From UBA1672 sp964351365 (lineage in GTDB: Bacteria; Pseudomonadota; Alphaproteobacteria; Micavibrionales; Micavibrionaceae), in assembly GCA_964351365.1 (NCBI GenBank), contig CAYGNP010000022.1, positions 1 through 38,998 on the forward strand: a stretch of DNA of 38,998 bases. Direction: 5' to 3'. Under the pieces are notes generated by a model. The model was not told the DNA's origin and did no database searches. It saw only the letters and a program-made list of their open reading frames with translations. Of this stretch, positions 15,928 to 23,692 are shown piece by piece. The number at the start of each line of letters is the position of its first letter. Within the stretch, counting starts at the first letter, position 1. The translations under genes were made by a program, and so were the position numbers.

Positions 15928-16027
15928 AGATCAAAGCGCATTTTTTGTGGCAAGGAAAACAAGGCGAAATGTATATGAATACATGAGCCGATGTTTGACA
16001 CCGCCACAGGGAAATGCAGTAAGATCT
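15928..16027. repeat. Imperfect palindromic element between groES and groEL
   Basis: Nested arms AGATC/GATCT, GCATTT (15938-15943)/AAATGC (16012-16017) and GTGGC (15947-15951)/GCCAC (16003-16007) surround a central hairpin ATGTAT (15969-15974)-ATGA-ATACAT (15979-15984). The 3' end reaches the groES stop codon. GGCGAA precedes and GAGCC follows the central hairpin, as in the groEL element (GCGAA ... GAGC). It would form a stable RNA structure in the groESL message. Confidence 0.75.
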
Positions 16028-16317
16028 TAGGCAGCGATAACGCCGATGATATCCGATTCTTTCATCACCATCAGCTCTTCACCATCAATCGTCACTTCCG
16101 TGCCTGCCCATTTTGAAAAGATGACCTTGTCACCTTTTTTAACATCAAGCGCACGAACTTCGCCATTATCGTTGACGTAACCATTGCCTGTCGCAACGAT
16201 TTCACCTTCTGATGGCTTTTCTTCGGCTGTACCTGGGATGATAATGCCACCTGCTGTTTTGGTTTCAGCTTTCGCGCGGCGGACTAGAACGCGATCATGT
16301 AAAGGACGAAATTTCAT
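16027..16317 (-). CDS. groES: Co-chaperonin GroES (10 kDa)
   Basis: 96 residues, standard length: MKFRPLHDRVLVRRAKAETK, the mobile loop TAGGIIIPGTAEEKPSEGEI, DVKKGDKVIFSKWAGTEV and the C-terminal ELMVMKESDIIGVI. The ring caps the GroEL chamber. It is first in the operon; GGAGATACGAG stands ahead of the ATG. I see no CIRCE inverted repeat upstream, so HrcA control is not supported; sigma32-type control remains possible. Confidence 0.98.
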   Translation of the reverse strand: MKFRPLHDRVLVRRAKAETKTAGGIIIPGTAEEKPSEGEIVATGNGYVNDNGEVRALDVKKGDKVIFSKWAGTEVTIDGEELMVMKESDIIGVIAA

Positions 16318-16443
16318 ATCTCGTATCTCCTTGTGTGTTTATGGTTTAACAAGCGGGTTTTTTCTTCTGCTCATCCAAGAGCCAGAGGTGAAAAAACCCC
16401 TCCCAATGCATAAGCAAAAAACTATTTCCCTATGCAGTTGGAG

Positions 16444-16471
16444 TTTTAGCCCCATTCACAAAAATGTGCAA
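16444..16471 (-). promoter_or_regulatory. Possible promoter of groESL
   Basis: In the ~255-base leader region (16318-16571), which contains no gene, the minus strand has TTGCAC (16466-16471), a 16-base spacer and CTAAAA (16444-16449), reading CTTGCACA ... GGCTAAAA. This weakly resembles a heat-shock sigma or sigma70 promoter. No CIRCE element (TTAGCACTC-N9-GAGTGCTAA) is present. Confidence 0.3.
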
Positions 16472-16571
16472 GTATTTTCGAAAAAATCGCATATGAATCC
16501 TTCAAACTCTGCAAAATTTTCAAAACGGCAACTTTATTAACAATTTCTAAATGCCCATGCATTACCATAAT

Positions 16572-16600
16572 TTGAGGAAACCCCGGTTTTCTGCTAGAAT
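16572..16600 (+). promoter_or_regulatory. Promoter of usg
   Basis: TTGAGG (16572-16577), a 17-base spacer and TAGAAT (16595-16600). Transcription would start near 16607, leaving a very short leader; the purine-rich GGAGGAAGGA lies 10-20 bases before the ATG at 16624. Confidence 0.5.
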
Positions 16601-16623
16601 CAGAAGGAGGAAGGACAAAGAAT

Positions 16624-16887
16624 ATGGCTGATCTGAAAAAGCAAATAAGTGATTACCGCCTGACGACGGCGCAAATTATTTACCACATGCCTGACCATGA
16701 AAATCTGCTTCAGGAATTTATCTGGCAGGAATATGACGTGGCTCCGGAATATCCGACCCTCAAAAGTTTTGTTCAATTCTGGATCGAGAAAATTGAAGGC
16801 CGCCTGCACTCGGTTTATGTCGCGCGGCAGGAATTGATCACCCCCGGCGACTACCGTTTTGCCCAGTGGCAGGGAACCTTGCAATAA
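16624..16887 (+). CDS. usg: Usg family protein
   Basis: 87 residues matching the small alphaproteobacterial Usg family: DYRLTTAQIIYHMPDHENLLQEFIWQEYDVAPEYP, FVQFWIEKIEGRLHSVYVA and LITPGDYR are its conserved blocks. The name comes from a gene upstream of trp genes in Caulobacter; the biochemical role is unknown. No signal peptide or membrane segment. It converges with the ferredoxin gene, the two stops being one base apart. Confidence 0.88.
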   Translation: MADLKKQISDYRLTTAQIIYHMPDHENLLQEFIWQEYDVAPEYPTLKSFVQFWIEKIEGRLHSVYVARQELITPGDYRFAQWQGTLQ

Positions 16888-16888
16888 A

Positions 16889-17203
16889 TTAATCCGCATT
16901 GCGCGCGAGCGTTACCTCAAGACCATCCATCTCTTCTTCCAGAATAATCTGGCAAGACAGGCGCGAATTCTCCTGCACGTGAAACGCCTCATCCAGCATT
17001 TCTTCCTCATCCGCCCGCATCGCAGGAATTTTATCCAGCCACACATCATCAACATAAACATGACACGTTGCGCATGCGCACGCCCCGCCGCATTCGGCCT
17101 TGATCGGAAGGCCGTAATCGCGGATCACCTCCATCAAACGCCATCCCTCAGGCGCCTCCAGCGCATGGCGAACACCCCCTAGATCATGAACAAAAACCAT
17201 CAT
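16889..17203 (-). CDS. [2Fe-2S] ferredoxin, adrenodoxin type
   Basis: 104 residues. Cluster ligands C38-x5-C44-x2-C47 in ECGGACACATCHVY and C84 in SRLSCQI fit vertebrate/ISC-type ferredoxins, together with DEEEMLDEAF and NSRLSCQIIL. C42 is an extra cysteine common in this family. Such proteins pass electrons to Fe-S assembly or P450-type monooxygenases. The ATG overlaps the stop of the upstream membrane-protein gene by four bases, so the two are translationally coupled. No isc genes are nearby; partnership with heme A synthase (ctaA), which in other systems uses a ferredoxin, is possible given the neighbourhood, but is only an inference. Confidence 0.92.
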   Translation of the reverse strand: MMVFVHDLGGVRHALEAPEGWRLMEVIRDYGLPIKAECGGACACATCHVYVDDVWLDKIPAMRADEEEMLDEAFHVQENSRLSCQIILEEEMDGLEVTLARNAD

Positions 17204-18018
17204 TTTTTCGTCGGCGCCCGTGACAAAATTTCGTTAAACCCATACGTCATAGCTACAGCCTGCAAGCAAATCGCAAAAACATCAAACACCGCTCTAAACA
17301 AGGCATTAAATAAAACATAAGGCGCGCCCCCACCGGCAAACAAAAGCTCAATCAAATTCAAACCGAGCAAAAACAGCATAAGAACCGGCAGAAAACACAT
17401 CAGCCACGTTGCAATCATATAGATAGAGCTGTTAAGCCCGGCAATACGCTTCAAAAACCCCAACACAGAAAGCCCCATAGCCCCCGGAATATAAAGCCAG
17501 AAAAGCCGAAACGACCAGACCACCGCCCATAAAATGAGTAAAACCAGAAAAGCACTGGCAACTGTTGGCGCCGCCTCTGATTTATGCTCGAGAGAACTAT
17601 CCAGCATCACTGCATAATCCATGACGCTGCCCGTAAACGCCAATTCACAGACTTTAATCAATATATACAGCAATGCCCCCACATGGATACACTGGCGCCT
17701 GCTCATTGAACCTACATAAGGAAGAATATGCCGATCCGCTTTAGGCGCTGGAAATGCCTTACCCCATATAAATATATTCTCACCATACAAAACGTATCGA
17801 ATAAGGCCAGCAATAAAAATCCCTTCCACTGCATACCCGGGCAACATAACAAGCCCCTGACGCAAAAACTGCTCCTGAATGCCCAAAACGATGACGCTCA
17901 ACAAACACGCCACTTTCACAAAAACCACAGCAAACCCTGCACGCGCAAGATACGCGCGCTCACGCCAGACAAATTCATACCCCTTCACCGAGGCCTCTAT
18001 AAAATCGAAACTTGCCAT
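17200..18018 (-). CDS. Multi-pass inner-membrane protein of unknown function
   Basis: 272 residues with five or six predicted membrane helices: around residues 28-46 (AGFAVVFVKVACLLSVIVLG), 58-76, 110-130 (HVGALLYILIKVCELAF), 152-180 (ASAFLVLLILWAVVWSFRLF), 200-225 and 238-262. There is no signal peptide or known motif. The N-terminal soluble piece MASFDFIEASVKGYEFVW is conserved-looking. It overlaps the ferredoxin start by four bases and is divergent from ctaA, 85-106 bases away. I can assign no function. Confidence 0.75.
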   Translation of the reverse strand: MASFDFIEASVKGYEFVWRERAYLARAGFAVVFVKVACLLSVIVLGIQEQFLRQGLVMLPGYAVEGIFIAGLIRYVLYGENIFIWGKAFPAPKADRHILPYVGSMSRRQCIHVGALLYILIKVCELAFTGSVMDYAVMLDSSLEHKSEAAPTVASAFLVLLILWAVVWSFRLFWLYIPGAMGLSVLGFLKRIAGLNSSIYMIATWLMCFLPVLMLFLLGLNLIELLFAGGGAPYVLFNALFRAVFDVFAICLQAVAMTYGFNEILSRAPTKK

Positions 18019-18124
18019 TTTCTGCTTTTGGTCCTATTCCTGTTCCTCGCAATATTATACATTACTCTTGGAAAAGATAAGACCCTAAAACGCAGAAACT
18101 TAAGTGACAAAGCAAACAAAACGA

Positions 18125-19141
18125 ATGACTCAGGAAAAAAATTTAATCCTTTTGGCAAACTGGCTCTTCATCTGCTGCGGCGCGGTATTTTGCATGATCA
18201 TCATCGGCGCAGTAACACGCCTGACGGACTCAGGCCTATCAATGGTTGAATGGAAACCGCTAATGGGCGCACTCCCCCCCATGAACGAAACCGACTGGAA
18301 TCGGGTATTTGATCTTTATAAAAATTCGCCTGAATTTCAGAAGGAAAATTTCTGGATGGGACTTTCCGATTTCAAAACCATCTTCTTCTGGGAATGGTTC
18401 CACCGTCTCTTTGGTCGCTTGATTGGAATACTCTACGCTGTGCCCTTTATCTTTTTCCTCATTAAAGGCTGGATACCAAAAACAGAGCGCCTAAAACTCC
18501 TCGGCATTTTTCTTCTCGGCGGCGCGCAGGGCTTCATGGGATGGTACATGGTCAAAAGCGGGCTGGTCGATGTGCCGGCCGTCTCCCATTACCGCCTTGC
18601 TGCACATCTCTCTCTCGCCTTCCTGATCTTCAGCCTGATGCTCTGGATGGGGCTAAAATTCCGGCATAACGCAAAACCACAGACGCGCCTCACGAATCCC
18701 ACCCTCTTCAGGAACGGCCTCATAACGCTTTTCTTTTTAGTCATCACAATCATATGGGGCGCCTTTGTTGCCGGGCTTGATGCCGGGCTGGTCTATACGG
18801 ATACTTTCCCAAAAATGGGAAAAACCTGGATACCCGAAGAAATGTGGTTCCATAAACCACTCTGGCTCAATTTTTTTGAAAATCATGCCGGCGTGCAATT
18901 CACACACCGCTGGCTGGCGATGTTCACTTTCCTTGTGTTGATAGGTTTTACCATAAACGCGTTCAAACACAACCGCAGGGAAATATGCTTTGCGCTCATC
19001 GCCGTGCTCGCCTGCCTTCAAGTCGCCTTGGGTATCATGACGCTGATGCTCGGCGTACCGATCGTCATAGCAACCCTGCATCAGGCAAACGCCGTTTTCC
19101 TGCTCACAGCACTCATTATCTGCCTTCATAAAACCCGCTAG
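18125..19141 (+). CDS. ctaA: Heme A synthase (COX15/CtaA type)
   Basis: About 338 residues from the ATG at 18125; an in-frame GTG at 18104 would add seven, and neither has a strong ribosome-binding site. Eight hydrophobic helices. Family landmarks: GAVTRLTDSGLSMVEWKPLMGALPP at the first periplasmic loop, the heme-ligand region FFWEWFHRLFGRLIG, FMGWYMVKSGL, VSHYRLAAHLSLAF, the long loop with AGLDAGLVYTDTFPKMGKTWIPEE, and VQFTHRWLAMFTF plus ATLHQANAVFLLTAL with the second pair of His. It hydroxylates the C8 methyl group of heme O to form heme A for cytochrome aa3 oxidase. This longer type is the alphaproteobacterial/mitochondrial class. The 3' end overlaps the convergent gene by four bases. Confidence 0.96.
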   Translation: MTQEKNLILLANWLFICCGAVFCMIIIGAVTRLTDSGLSMVEWKPLMGALPPMNETDWNRVFDLYKNSPEFQKENFWMGLSDFKTIFFWEWFHRLFGRLIGILYAVPFIFFLIKGWIPKTERLKLLGIFLLGGAQGFMGWYMVKSGLVDVPAVSHYRLAAHLSLAFLIFSLMLWMGLKFRHNAKPQTRLTNPTLFRNGLITLFFLVITIIWGAFVAGLDAGLVYTDTFPKMGKTWIPEEMWFHKPLWLNFFENHAGVQFTHRWLAMFTFLVLIGFTINAFKHNRREICFALIAVLACLQVALGIMTLMLGVPIVIATLHQANAVFLLTALIICLHKTR

Positions 19142-19851
19142 GAAGACGCGGGCTTTTCCTGATCTGTTTCGATTGGCTTAATATCATCCAGTAACTGATC
19201 CTCATCTTCGGTCTCAGCCTCCGTATTATGATTCTCTTTTTCATGCGTAACAAAAGATTGGTAATCATCGCGGTTCTTTTTAACACCTTCAGTATCAATC
19301 TGCATATCGGACTGAACATCATCCAGCGCGTCAAAACCTTCATCCGGATGATTACTCAAAACTTTGCGCTCCTCATCAGAGAGCCTCTCCTGCTCCATCT
19401 CCGCCGCACTCACAGAACGCGCAATCAGACCCGGGCGCACACGCTCTATAACATCGTCTGAAAACAAAAACTGCGTAACCTGAAGCCCAAAAGTATCAAT
19501 AACCTTGCCCACATATTCGCCCTGCAATGCCCCCGAATCGACAGTTTTATGCGGCATCTCCTCGATAACATCCAACAAAAATATCCGCTTCTGCTCCGCC
19601 TCATCCTCCAATTCGACGCGCTTTTCCCGATCATCCACCCCGTCATTATCATAGGAAATCAGAATCTCGCCAAAAATATACCCCGCCAGCTCCGGCCATT
19701 TTGCACGGAACCGGTTACGCCCGCTCAGGTTATTCTTGATATATAACCGCCCCAGCGCATCACGCACCTCATCGCGCCGCGAGCTAAACGCCGCAATCAA
19801 CGCAGGGCTAAGCACCTCATCACTTTTAGTCTTTCCAGATTTTTCAACCAT
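19138..19851 (-). CDS. Acidic soluble protein of unknown function
   Basis: About 237 residues from the ATG at 19851 (a TTG at 19863 is possible but less likely). The first ~155 residues look globular and helical: SPALIAAFSSRRDEVRDALG, RAKWPELAGYIFGEILISYD, FLFSDDVIERVRPGLIARS. The last ~80 residues are low-complexity and very acidic (EAETEDEDQLLDDIKPIETD), probably disordered. No membrane segment, signal or known motif. It lies 34-46 bases downstream of the aas fusion gene and may share its transcript. The 3' end overlaps ctaA by four bases. Confidence 0.65.
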   Translation of the reverse strand: MVEKSGKTKSDEVLSPALIAAFSSRRDEVRDALGRLYIKNNLSGRNRFRAKWPELAGYIFGEILISYDNDGVDDREKRVELEDEAEQKRIFLLDVIEEMPHKTVDSGALQGEYVGKVIDTFGLQVTQFLFSDDVIERVRPGLIARSVSAAEMEQERLSDEERKVLSNHPDEGFDALDDVQSDMQIDTEGVKKNRDDYQSFVTHEKENHNTEAETEDEDQLLDDIKPIETDQEKPASS

Positions 19852-19896
19852 ATTTAAACGCAACCATCAAAAATATCAGATACCCCACTCTAAACC

Positions 19897-22800
19897 TTAT
19901 CCGATTGCAATGTCCATAACAGATGCATAATCCGTCTTCCCACTGCCCAGAACCGGAATTTTTTCGGCATATTTGATAACCTTGGGCACACTTAGCTCAG
20001 ACATGCCATGCTCCGCAGCATAAGCCGACAACGCAGCCTTATCCGCATCTTTGCGTGAGCTGACCAGCACCAGCTTCTCCCCCTTCTTCGCATCAGGAAC
20101 CGCGACAACCGCATGCGCATCATCGGGATAAACCTTGGCCACCATCGCCTCAACACTGGTCAAAGACACCATCTCTCCGGCAATTTTGGCAAAGCGCTTC
20201 GCCCGCCCCAGAATTTTGACATACCCCTCCTCATCAATATCAACAATATCACCCGTATCATACCAGCCCTCTTCCGGCGGTTGCAAAACTCCCGGCTGAT
20301 CCTCTTTGTAATATCCAAGCATGATATTTGGCCCCTTGACGAATAACCGCCCGCCCACATCCACACCTGGCACATCCTCCAAACGGTGCTCAATGCCTGG
20401 CAACAATCGCCCGACAGTACCGTTTTTCATATGCATCGGCGAATTCAACGTCAAGCCCGGCGCAGTCTCGGTCGCGCCATACCCTTCCAGAACCCGCACA
20501 CCAAAACGATCCGCATAAAGCGCGCGCGTCTCATCTTTCACCTTTTCCGCGCCGGCAAAAATATACCGCATCCGGTAAAAATCATACGGATCTGCCTTGC
20601 GTGCATACCCATTTAAAAAAGTATCGGTTCCAAACATGATCGTCGCATTTGAGGAATAAACAAGCTCCGGCACAATCCGGTAATGCAATGGGCTGGGATA
20701 TAAAAACGTCCGCACCCCCGAAAGAATCGGCAACAACGTGCCCCCCGTAAGCCCAAAAGAATGAAACATCGGCAGACAATTAAAGACGATATCCTGACGG
20801 TTAAAATCCACACGGCTTGAAAGCTGCACAATATTGCTCATGATATTCTCATGGCTCAGAACGACGCCCTTGGGTGTACCCTCAGACCCCGATGTAAACA
20901 AAATGACCGCCGGATCACTCGGCTTGATCTTATGCCTTTGGTGAAAATATTCTATAAGCCGGTAGCCCAAAACTCCGCGAATTTTATCCAGGGGCAAAAC
21001 ACTCTCCCGCACATCCTCCAGATAGATGAATTCAACATTTCCTGATATAGCCTCCGCCAAAGGCTCCAACCGCCCCATCTGAATAAAGCGCCGCGACGTT
21101 AAAATGCGCGTAATCTGCGCAGCCTTGCACGCCGAGGCAATTGCCTTCTCGCCGGATGAAAAGTTAATCATCGCCGGAACCCGCCCATACATCTGAAGCG
21201 CAAAGAACGTCACCACCGCAGCGCAGGAATTGGGCAACATCACCCCGACATTCTCACCCTTTTTTGTACGAAGCGATATCTTCCGCCCCATAATGCTCGC
21301 CCCGCGCAAAAGTGTCTTGAAATTCATCGGCTTGCGCTCAACATCCTCACAAATCGGGGCATTATCACCATTCACATGCCGCGCCTGCATAAGCGCGGAA
21401 AATAGCGTCTGCTGACGATCATTGGTAATAAACATCATCTCTTCCATAACATCATAGAGCCTCAATCCCGCCGCCTTACGCCGCGCCCGCCCCTTCACCT
21501 CATCAGGAATGGTAAATTCCCGTGGCGGCAAAATCGTCATGGTAATTTTCGGAAAAGTCCGCAGCGGCACTTTGCCCTTCAGGCGTGAAAACGGCGTATG
21601 CTGAACCCCATCAAGACGCACAGGCAAAATCTTTGCCCCCGCCTTATCCGCAATCATCCCCGGCCCGTCATAGATTTTCATCAGCGCCCCCGTCTCGGTC
21701 AACCGCCCTTCTGGGAAAATCACGCAATGCTTGTCTTTCTCGACCTCTTTAATCAAGGATTTCAAAGAAAACGGATTAGTTGGATCCAGCGGGAACGCAT
21801 CTACCATTTTCAAAAACGGCCGCACCCAAAACCAGTTCGCCACATGGCTGTTCACCGCAAACATCGGCTTACCCGGCAAAAAAGCAGCCAGCACAGGCGC
21901 ATCGAGCAAGGAAACATGATTACACACAATAATCGCTCTGGTCCCGGCGGCCTTATAATTCTCAAGGCCTCTCACCTCAACCTTGTACAAAACTTTCAGG
22001 ATAATCTGCATCACAGTCTTCATCAGAAATGCCGGCAGCAACTGACAGATAAAAAGCGCAACGCCCAAATTCACAACCGCCAGCGTTACAAACAACATCG
22101 GCACGCTAAAGCCAATCTTGAACAAGAAACTGGCCAACAAAGACGCCGCCACAATAAAACATGAATTTAAAATCGACAGCCCCGCCAGAGTGCGCGCCCG
22201 CGTCTCATCTGCACAATCATTTTGCAAAATCGCGTTAAGCGGAATCACATAAATCCCGGCAAACATCGCGATAAACAGCAAATCTACAATAATCCGCCAA
22301 CCCGCGAACAATCCCAAAAACTCTTGCAAACCCATAAGCGTCTCGCGCCCGCCATGATAATGTGCAAACGCTCCCGTAGCGAAATACAAATCCACCGCAA
22401 AAAACGAAACGCCAAGTACCGCAATCGGCACATAGGTCGCTTCAACCCGCCCGTTCAACAAACGGTTATTCAAAAGCCCCCCAACCCCGATACCAATCGA
22501 AAATAAGACCATAAACAGCGAGCTCACATACTCATTCGCTTGCAAATTTATGCGCGTAAAATTCGGAATCTGCCCCAGAAAAACCGAGCCCATAAACCAG
22601 AACCACGCAATACCAAGCGCGCAATAGACGATGCTTTGACGACTTCTAAAAAGCCCATCCAACATCGCAAGCGTTTCAGTAAAAATATTATAATTTATCT
22701 TCAGATCAGAAGAAATCGAAGGCGCAAGTGGAATTTTCAAACTTGCATAATACCCCGCCAGCGCCGAAACAATCAAAAGCCCGGAGAGAATCCATAAACC

Positions 22801-23328
22801 TGCCGGCGCGTTGACAACGCTCATCCCCACAACCGTCCCGACCAGAATAGCCAGAAAGGTACCAATCCCGAGCAGAGCATTCCCCCCGATCAGCTCATCT
22901 TCCTCCAGATGCTGCGGCAAAATCGCATATTTGCTCGGCCCGAAAAACGCAGATTGCAACCCCAGCGCAAACAGCGTCAGAAAAGATAAGGGCAAATAGC
23001 CCGACAACAACGCCGCAGCACCCAAAAATGCAATCCCAATCTCCGCCACCTTGACATGGCGGATGACCTGATCCTTGGGGTATTTATCCGCAAGCTGCCC
23101 CGCCAGCGCGGAAAACAAAACAAACGGCGCGATAAACACGGCTGTTGCAAGGGTCACAAGTATTTTGGTATTTTCATCTGCCTCAACAAGGCCACCAATC
23201 GTGCTAAACAGTAAGACCGCCGTCAGCGCCGCCTTGAATAGATTATCATGACACGCCCCTAAAAACTGAGTGATAAACAGCGGCATAAACCGCCTATCTT
23301 TAAGAAGGTCAAACTGGCTATGTTTCAT
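19897..23328 (-). CDS. aas: Fused lysophospholipid transporter - acyltransferase - acyl-ACP synthetase
   Basis: 1143 residues in three parts. Residues ~1-410 are a major-facilitator transporter of the LplT type (FITQFLGACHDNLFKAALTA, GPSKYAILPQHLEEDELIGG). Residues ~430-620 are a PlsC-type acyltransferase with NHVSLLDAP (HX4D) and FPEGRLTETG. Residues ~640-1143 are an AMP-forming acyl-ACP synthetase with ILFTSGSEGTPKGVVLSHEN, GYGATETAPGLTLNSP and YDTGDIVDIDEEGY. The protein would take up lysophospholipids and re-acylate them at position 2. In E. coli lplT and aas are separate; the triple fusion is known in alphaproteobacteria and others. The ATG at 23328 closes a perfect 10-base inverted repeat (see the hairpin entry). 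Confidence 0.95.
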   Translation of the reverse strand: MKHSQFDLLKDRRFMPLFITQFLGACHDNLFKAALTAVLLFSTIGGLVEADENTKILVTLATAVFIAPFVLFSALAGQLADKYPKDQVIRHVKVAEIGIAFLGAAALLSGYLPLSFLTLFALGLQSAFFGPSKYAILPQHLEEDELIGGNALLGIGTFLAILVGTVVGMSVVNAPAGLWILSGLLIVSALAGYYASLKIPLAPSISSDLKINYNIFTETLAMLDGLFRSRQSIVYCALGIAWFWFMGSVFLGQIPNFTRINLQANEYVSSLFMVLFSIGIGVGGLLNNRLLNGRVEATYVPIAVLGVSFFAVDLYFATGAFAHYHGGRETLMGLQEFLGLFAGWRIIVDLLFIAMFAGIYVIPLNAILQNDCADETRARTLAGLSILNSCFIVAASLLASFLFKIGFSVPMLFVTLAVVNLGVALFICQLLPAFLMKTVMQIILKVLYKVEVRGLENYKAAGTRAIIVCNHVSLLDAPVLAAFLPGKPMFAVNSHVANWFWVRPFLKMVDAFPLDPTNPFSLKSLIKEVEKDKHCVIFPEGRLTETGALMKIYDGPGMIADKAGAKILPVRLDGVQHTPFSRLKGKVPLRTFPKITMTILPPREFTIPDEVKGRARRKAAGLRLYDVMEEMMFITNDRQQTLFSALMQARHVNGDNAPICEDVERKPMNFKTLLRGASIMGRKISLRTKKGENVGVMLPNSCAAVVTFFALQMYGRVPAMINFSSGEKAIASACKAAQITRILTSRRFIQMGRLEPLAEAISGNVEFIYLEDVRESVLPLDKIRGVLGYRLIEYFHQRHKIKPSDPAVILFTSGSEGTPKGVVLSHENIMSNIVQLSSRVDFNRQDIVFNCLPMFHSFGLTGGTLLPILSGVRTFLYPSPLHYRIVPELVYSSNATIMFGTDTFLNGYARKADPYDFYRMRYIFAGAEKVKDETRALYADRFGVRVLEGYGATETAPGLTLNSPMHMKNGTVGRLLPGIEHRLEDVPGVDVGGRLFVKGPNIMLGYYKEDQPGVLQPPEEGWYDTGDIVDIDEEGYVKILGRAKRFAKIAGEMVSLTSVEAMVAKVYPDDAHAVVAVPDAKKGEKLVLVSSRKDADKAALSAYAAEHGMSELSVPKVIKYAEKIPVLGSGKTDYASVMDIAIG

Positions 23329-23366
23329 GCTGGCCTCTATCCAAAATTACAAACAAAGGCCAGCAT
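23327..23366 (-). promoter_or_regulatory. Hairpin covering the aas ribosome-binding site and start codon
   Basis: On the minus strand ATGCTGGCCT (23357-23366), a 20-base loop, then AGGCCAGCAT (23327-23336) form a perfect 10-pair stem. The second arm contains part of the AGAGG ribosome-binding site and the first two bases of the aas ATG (23326-23328). A folded message would hide the start, suggesting translational control by temperature, ligand, protein or RNA. Confidence 0.6.
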
Positions 23367-23388
23367 AACAAAAACATTAAAAAATGTA

Positions 23389-23493
23389 TCGCACTTATTA
23401 TCTTTAAAACTACTCCGCAGCAACGCTTACAGGCGCAGGAGCTCTGACCGTACCGACAAGCCTATAAGCCCCCTTTTTAAATAGTAAGTGCGA
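23389..23493. repeat. 105-bp element with inverted repeats between aas and ffs
   Basis: TCGCACTTA (23389-23397) and TAAGTGCGA (23485-23493) are a perfect 9-base inverted repeat; with a mismatch and a gap the similarity runs on to about 20 bases per arm (TATCTTTAAAA versus TAT-TTAAAAA). The ~65-base core is GC-richer than the arms. It could be a small non-autonomous mobile element or a structured regulator. It ends 24 bases ahead of the ffs promoter. Confidence 0.5.
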
Positions 23494-23516
23494 ATCACAC
23501 GCAATGAGTATTTTTC

Positions 23517-23545
23517 TTGAATATACGCTCAAACCCCCCTATAAA
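23517..23545 (+). promoter_or_regulatory. Promoter of ffs (and dnaX)
   Basis: TTGAAT (23517-23522), a 17-base spacer and TATAAA (23540-23545). The expected start, six to seven bases beyond, coincides with the 5' end of the SRP RNA stem at 23551-23552. Confidence 0.8.
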
Positions 23546-23550
23546 GCAGA

Positions 23551-23645
23551 TGGAAAGTCGGTGCGGGCGAAGGCTCGATGTAGCCCGGTCAGGTCCGAAA
23601 GGAAGCAGCCACCAACGAATTTTTCGGGTCGTATCCGGCTTTCCA
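23551..23645 (+). ncRNA. ffs: Signal recognition particle RNA (4.5S, small bacterial type)
   Basis: About 95 bases forming one long hairpin. The base stem is GGAAAGTCGG (23552-23561) with CCGGCTTTCC (23635-23644). The apical domain holds the invariant SRP sequence GGTCAGGTCC (23587-23596), a GAAA tetraloop and GGAAGCAGCC, where Ffh binds. The RNA acts with Ffh and FtsY in co-translational membrane targeting. It lies upstream of dnaX, the usual alphaproteobacterial place. No separate terminator is visible before dnaX, so the RNA may be processed from a longer transcript. Confidence 0.96.
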
Positions 23646-23692
23646 CCTTCCTCGCACTTGCACGCGCGGCGGAATCGCTTTACACATATAAT

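Noticed and set aside
16318..16571. CIRCE operator for HrcA control of groESL
   Set aside because: The inverted repeat TTAGCACTC-N9-GAGTGCTAA is absent.
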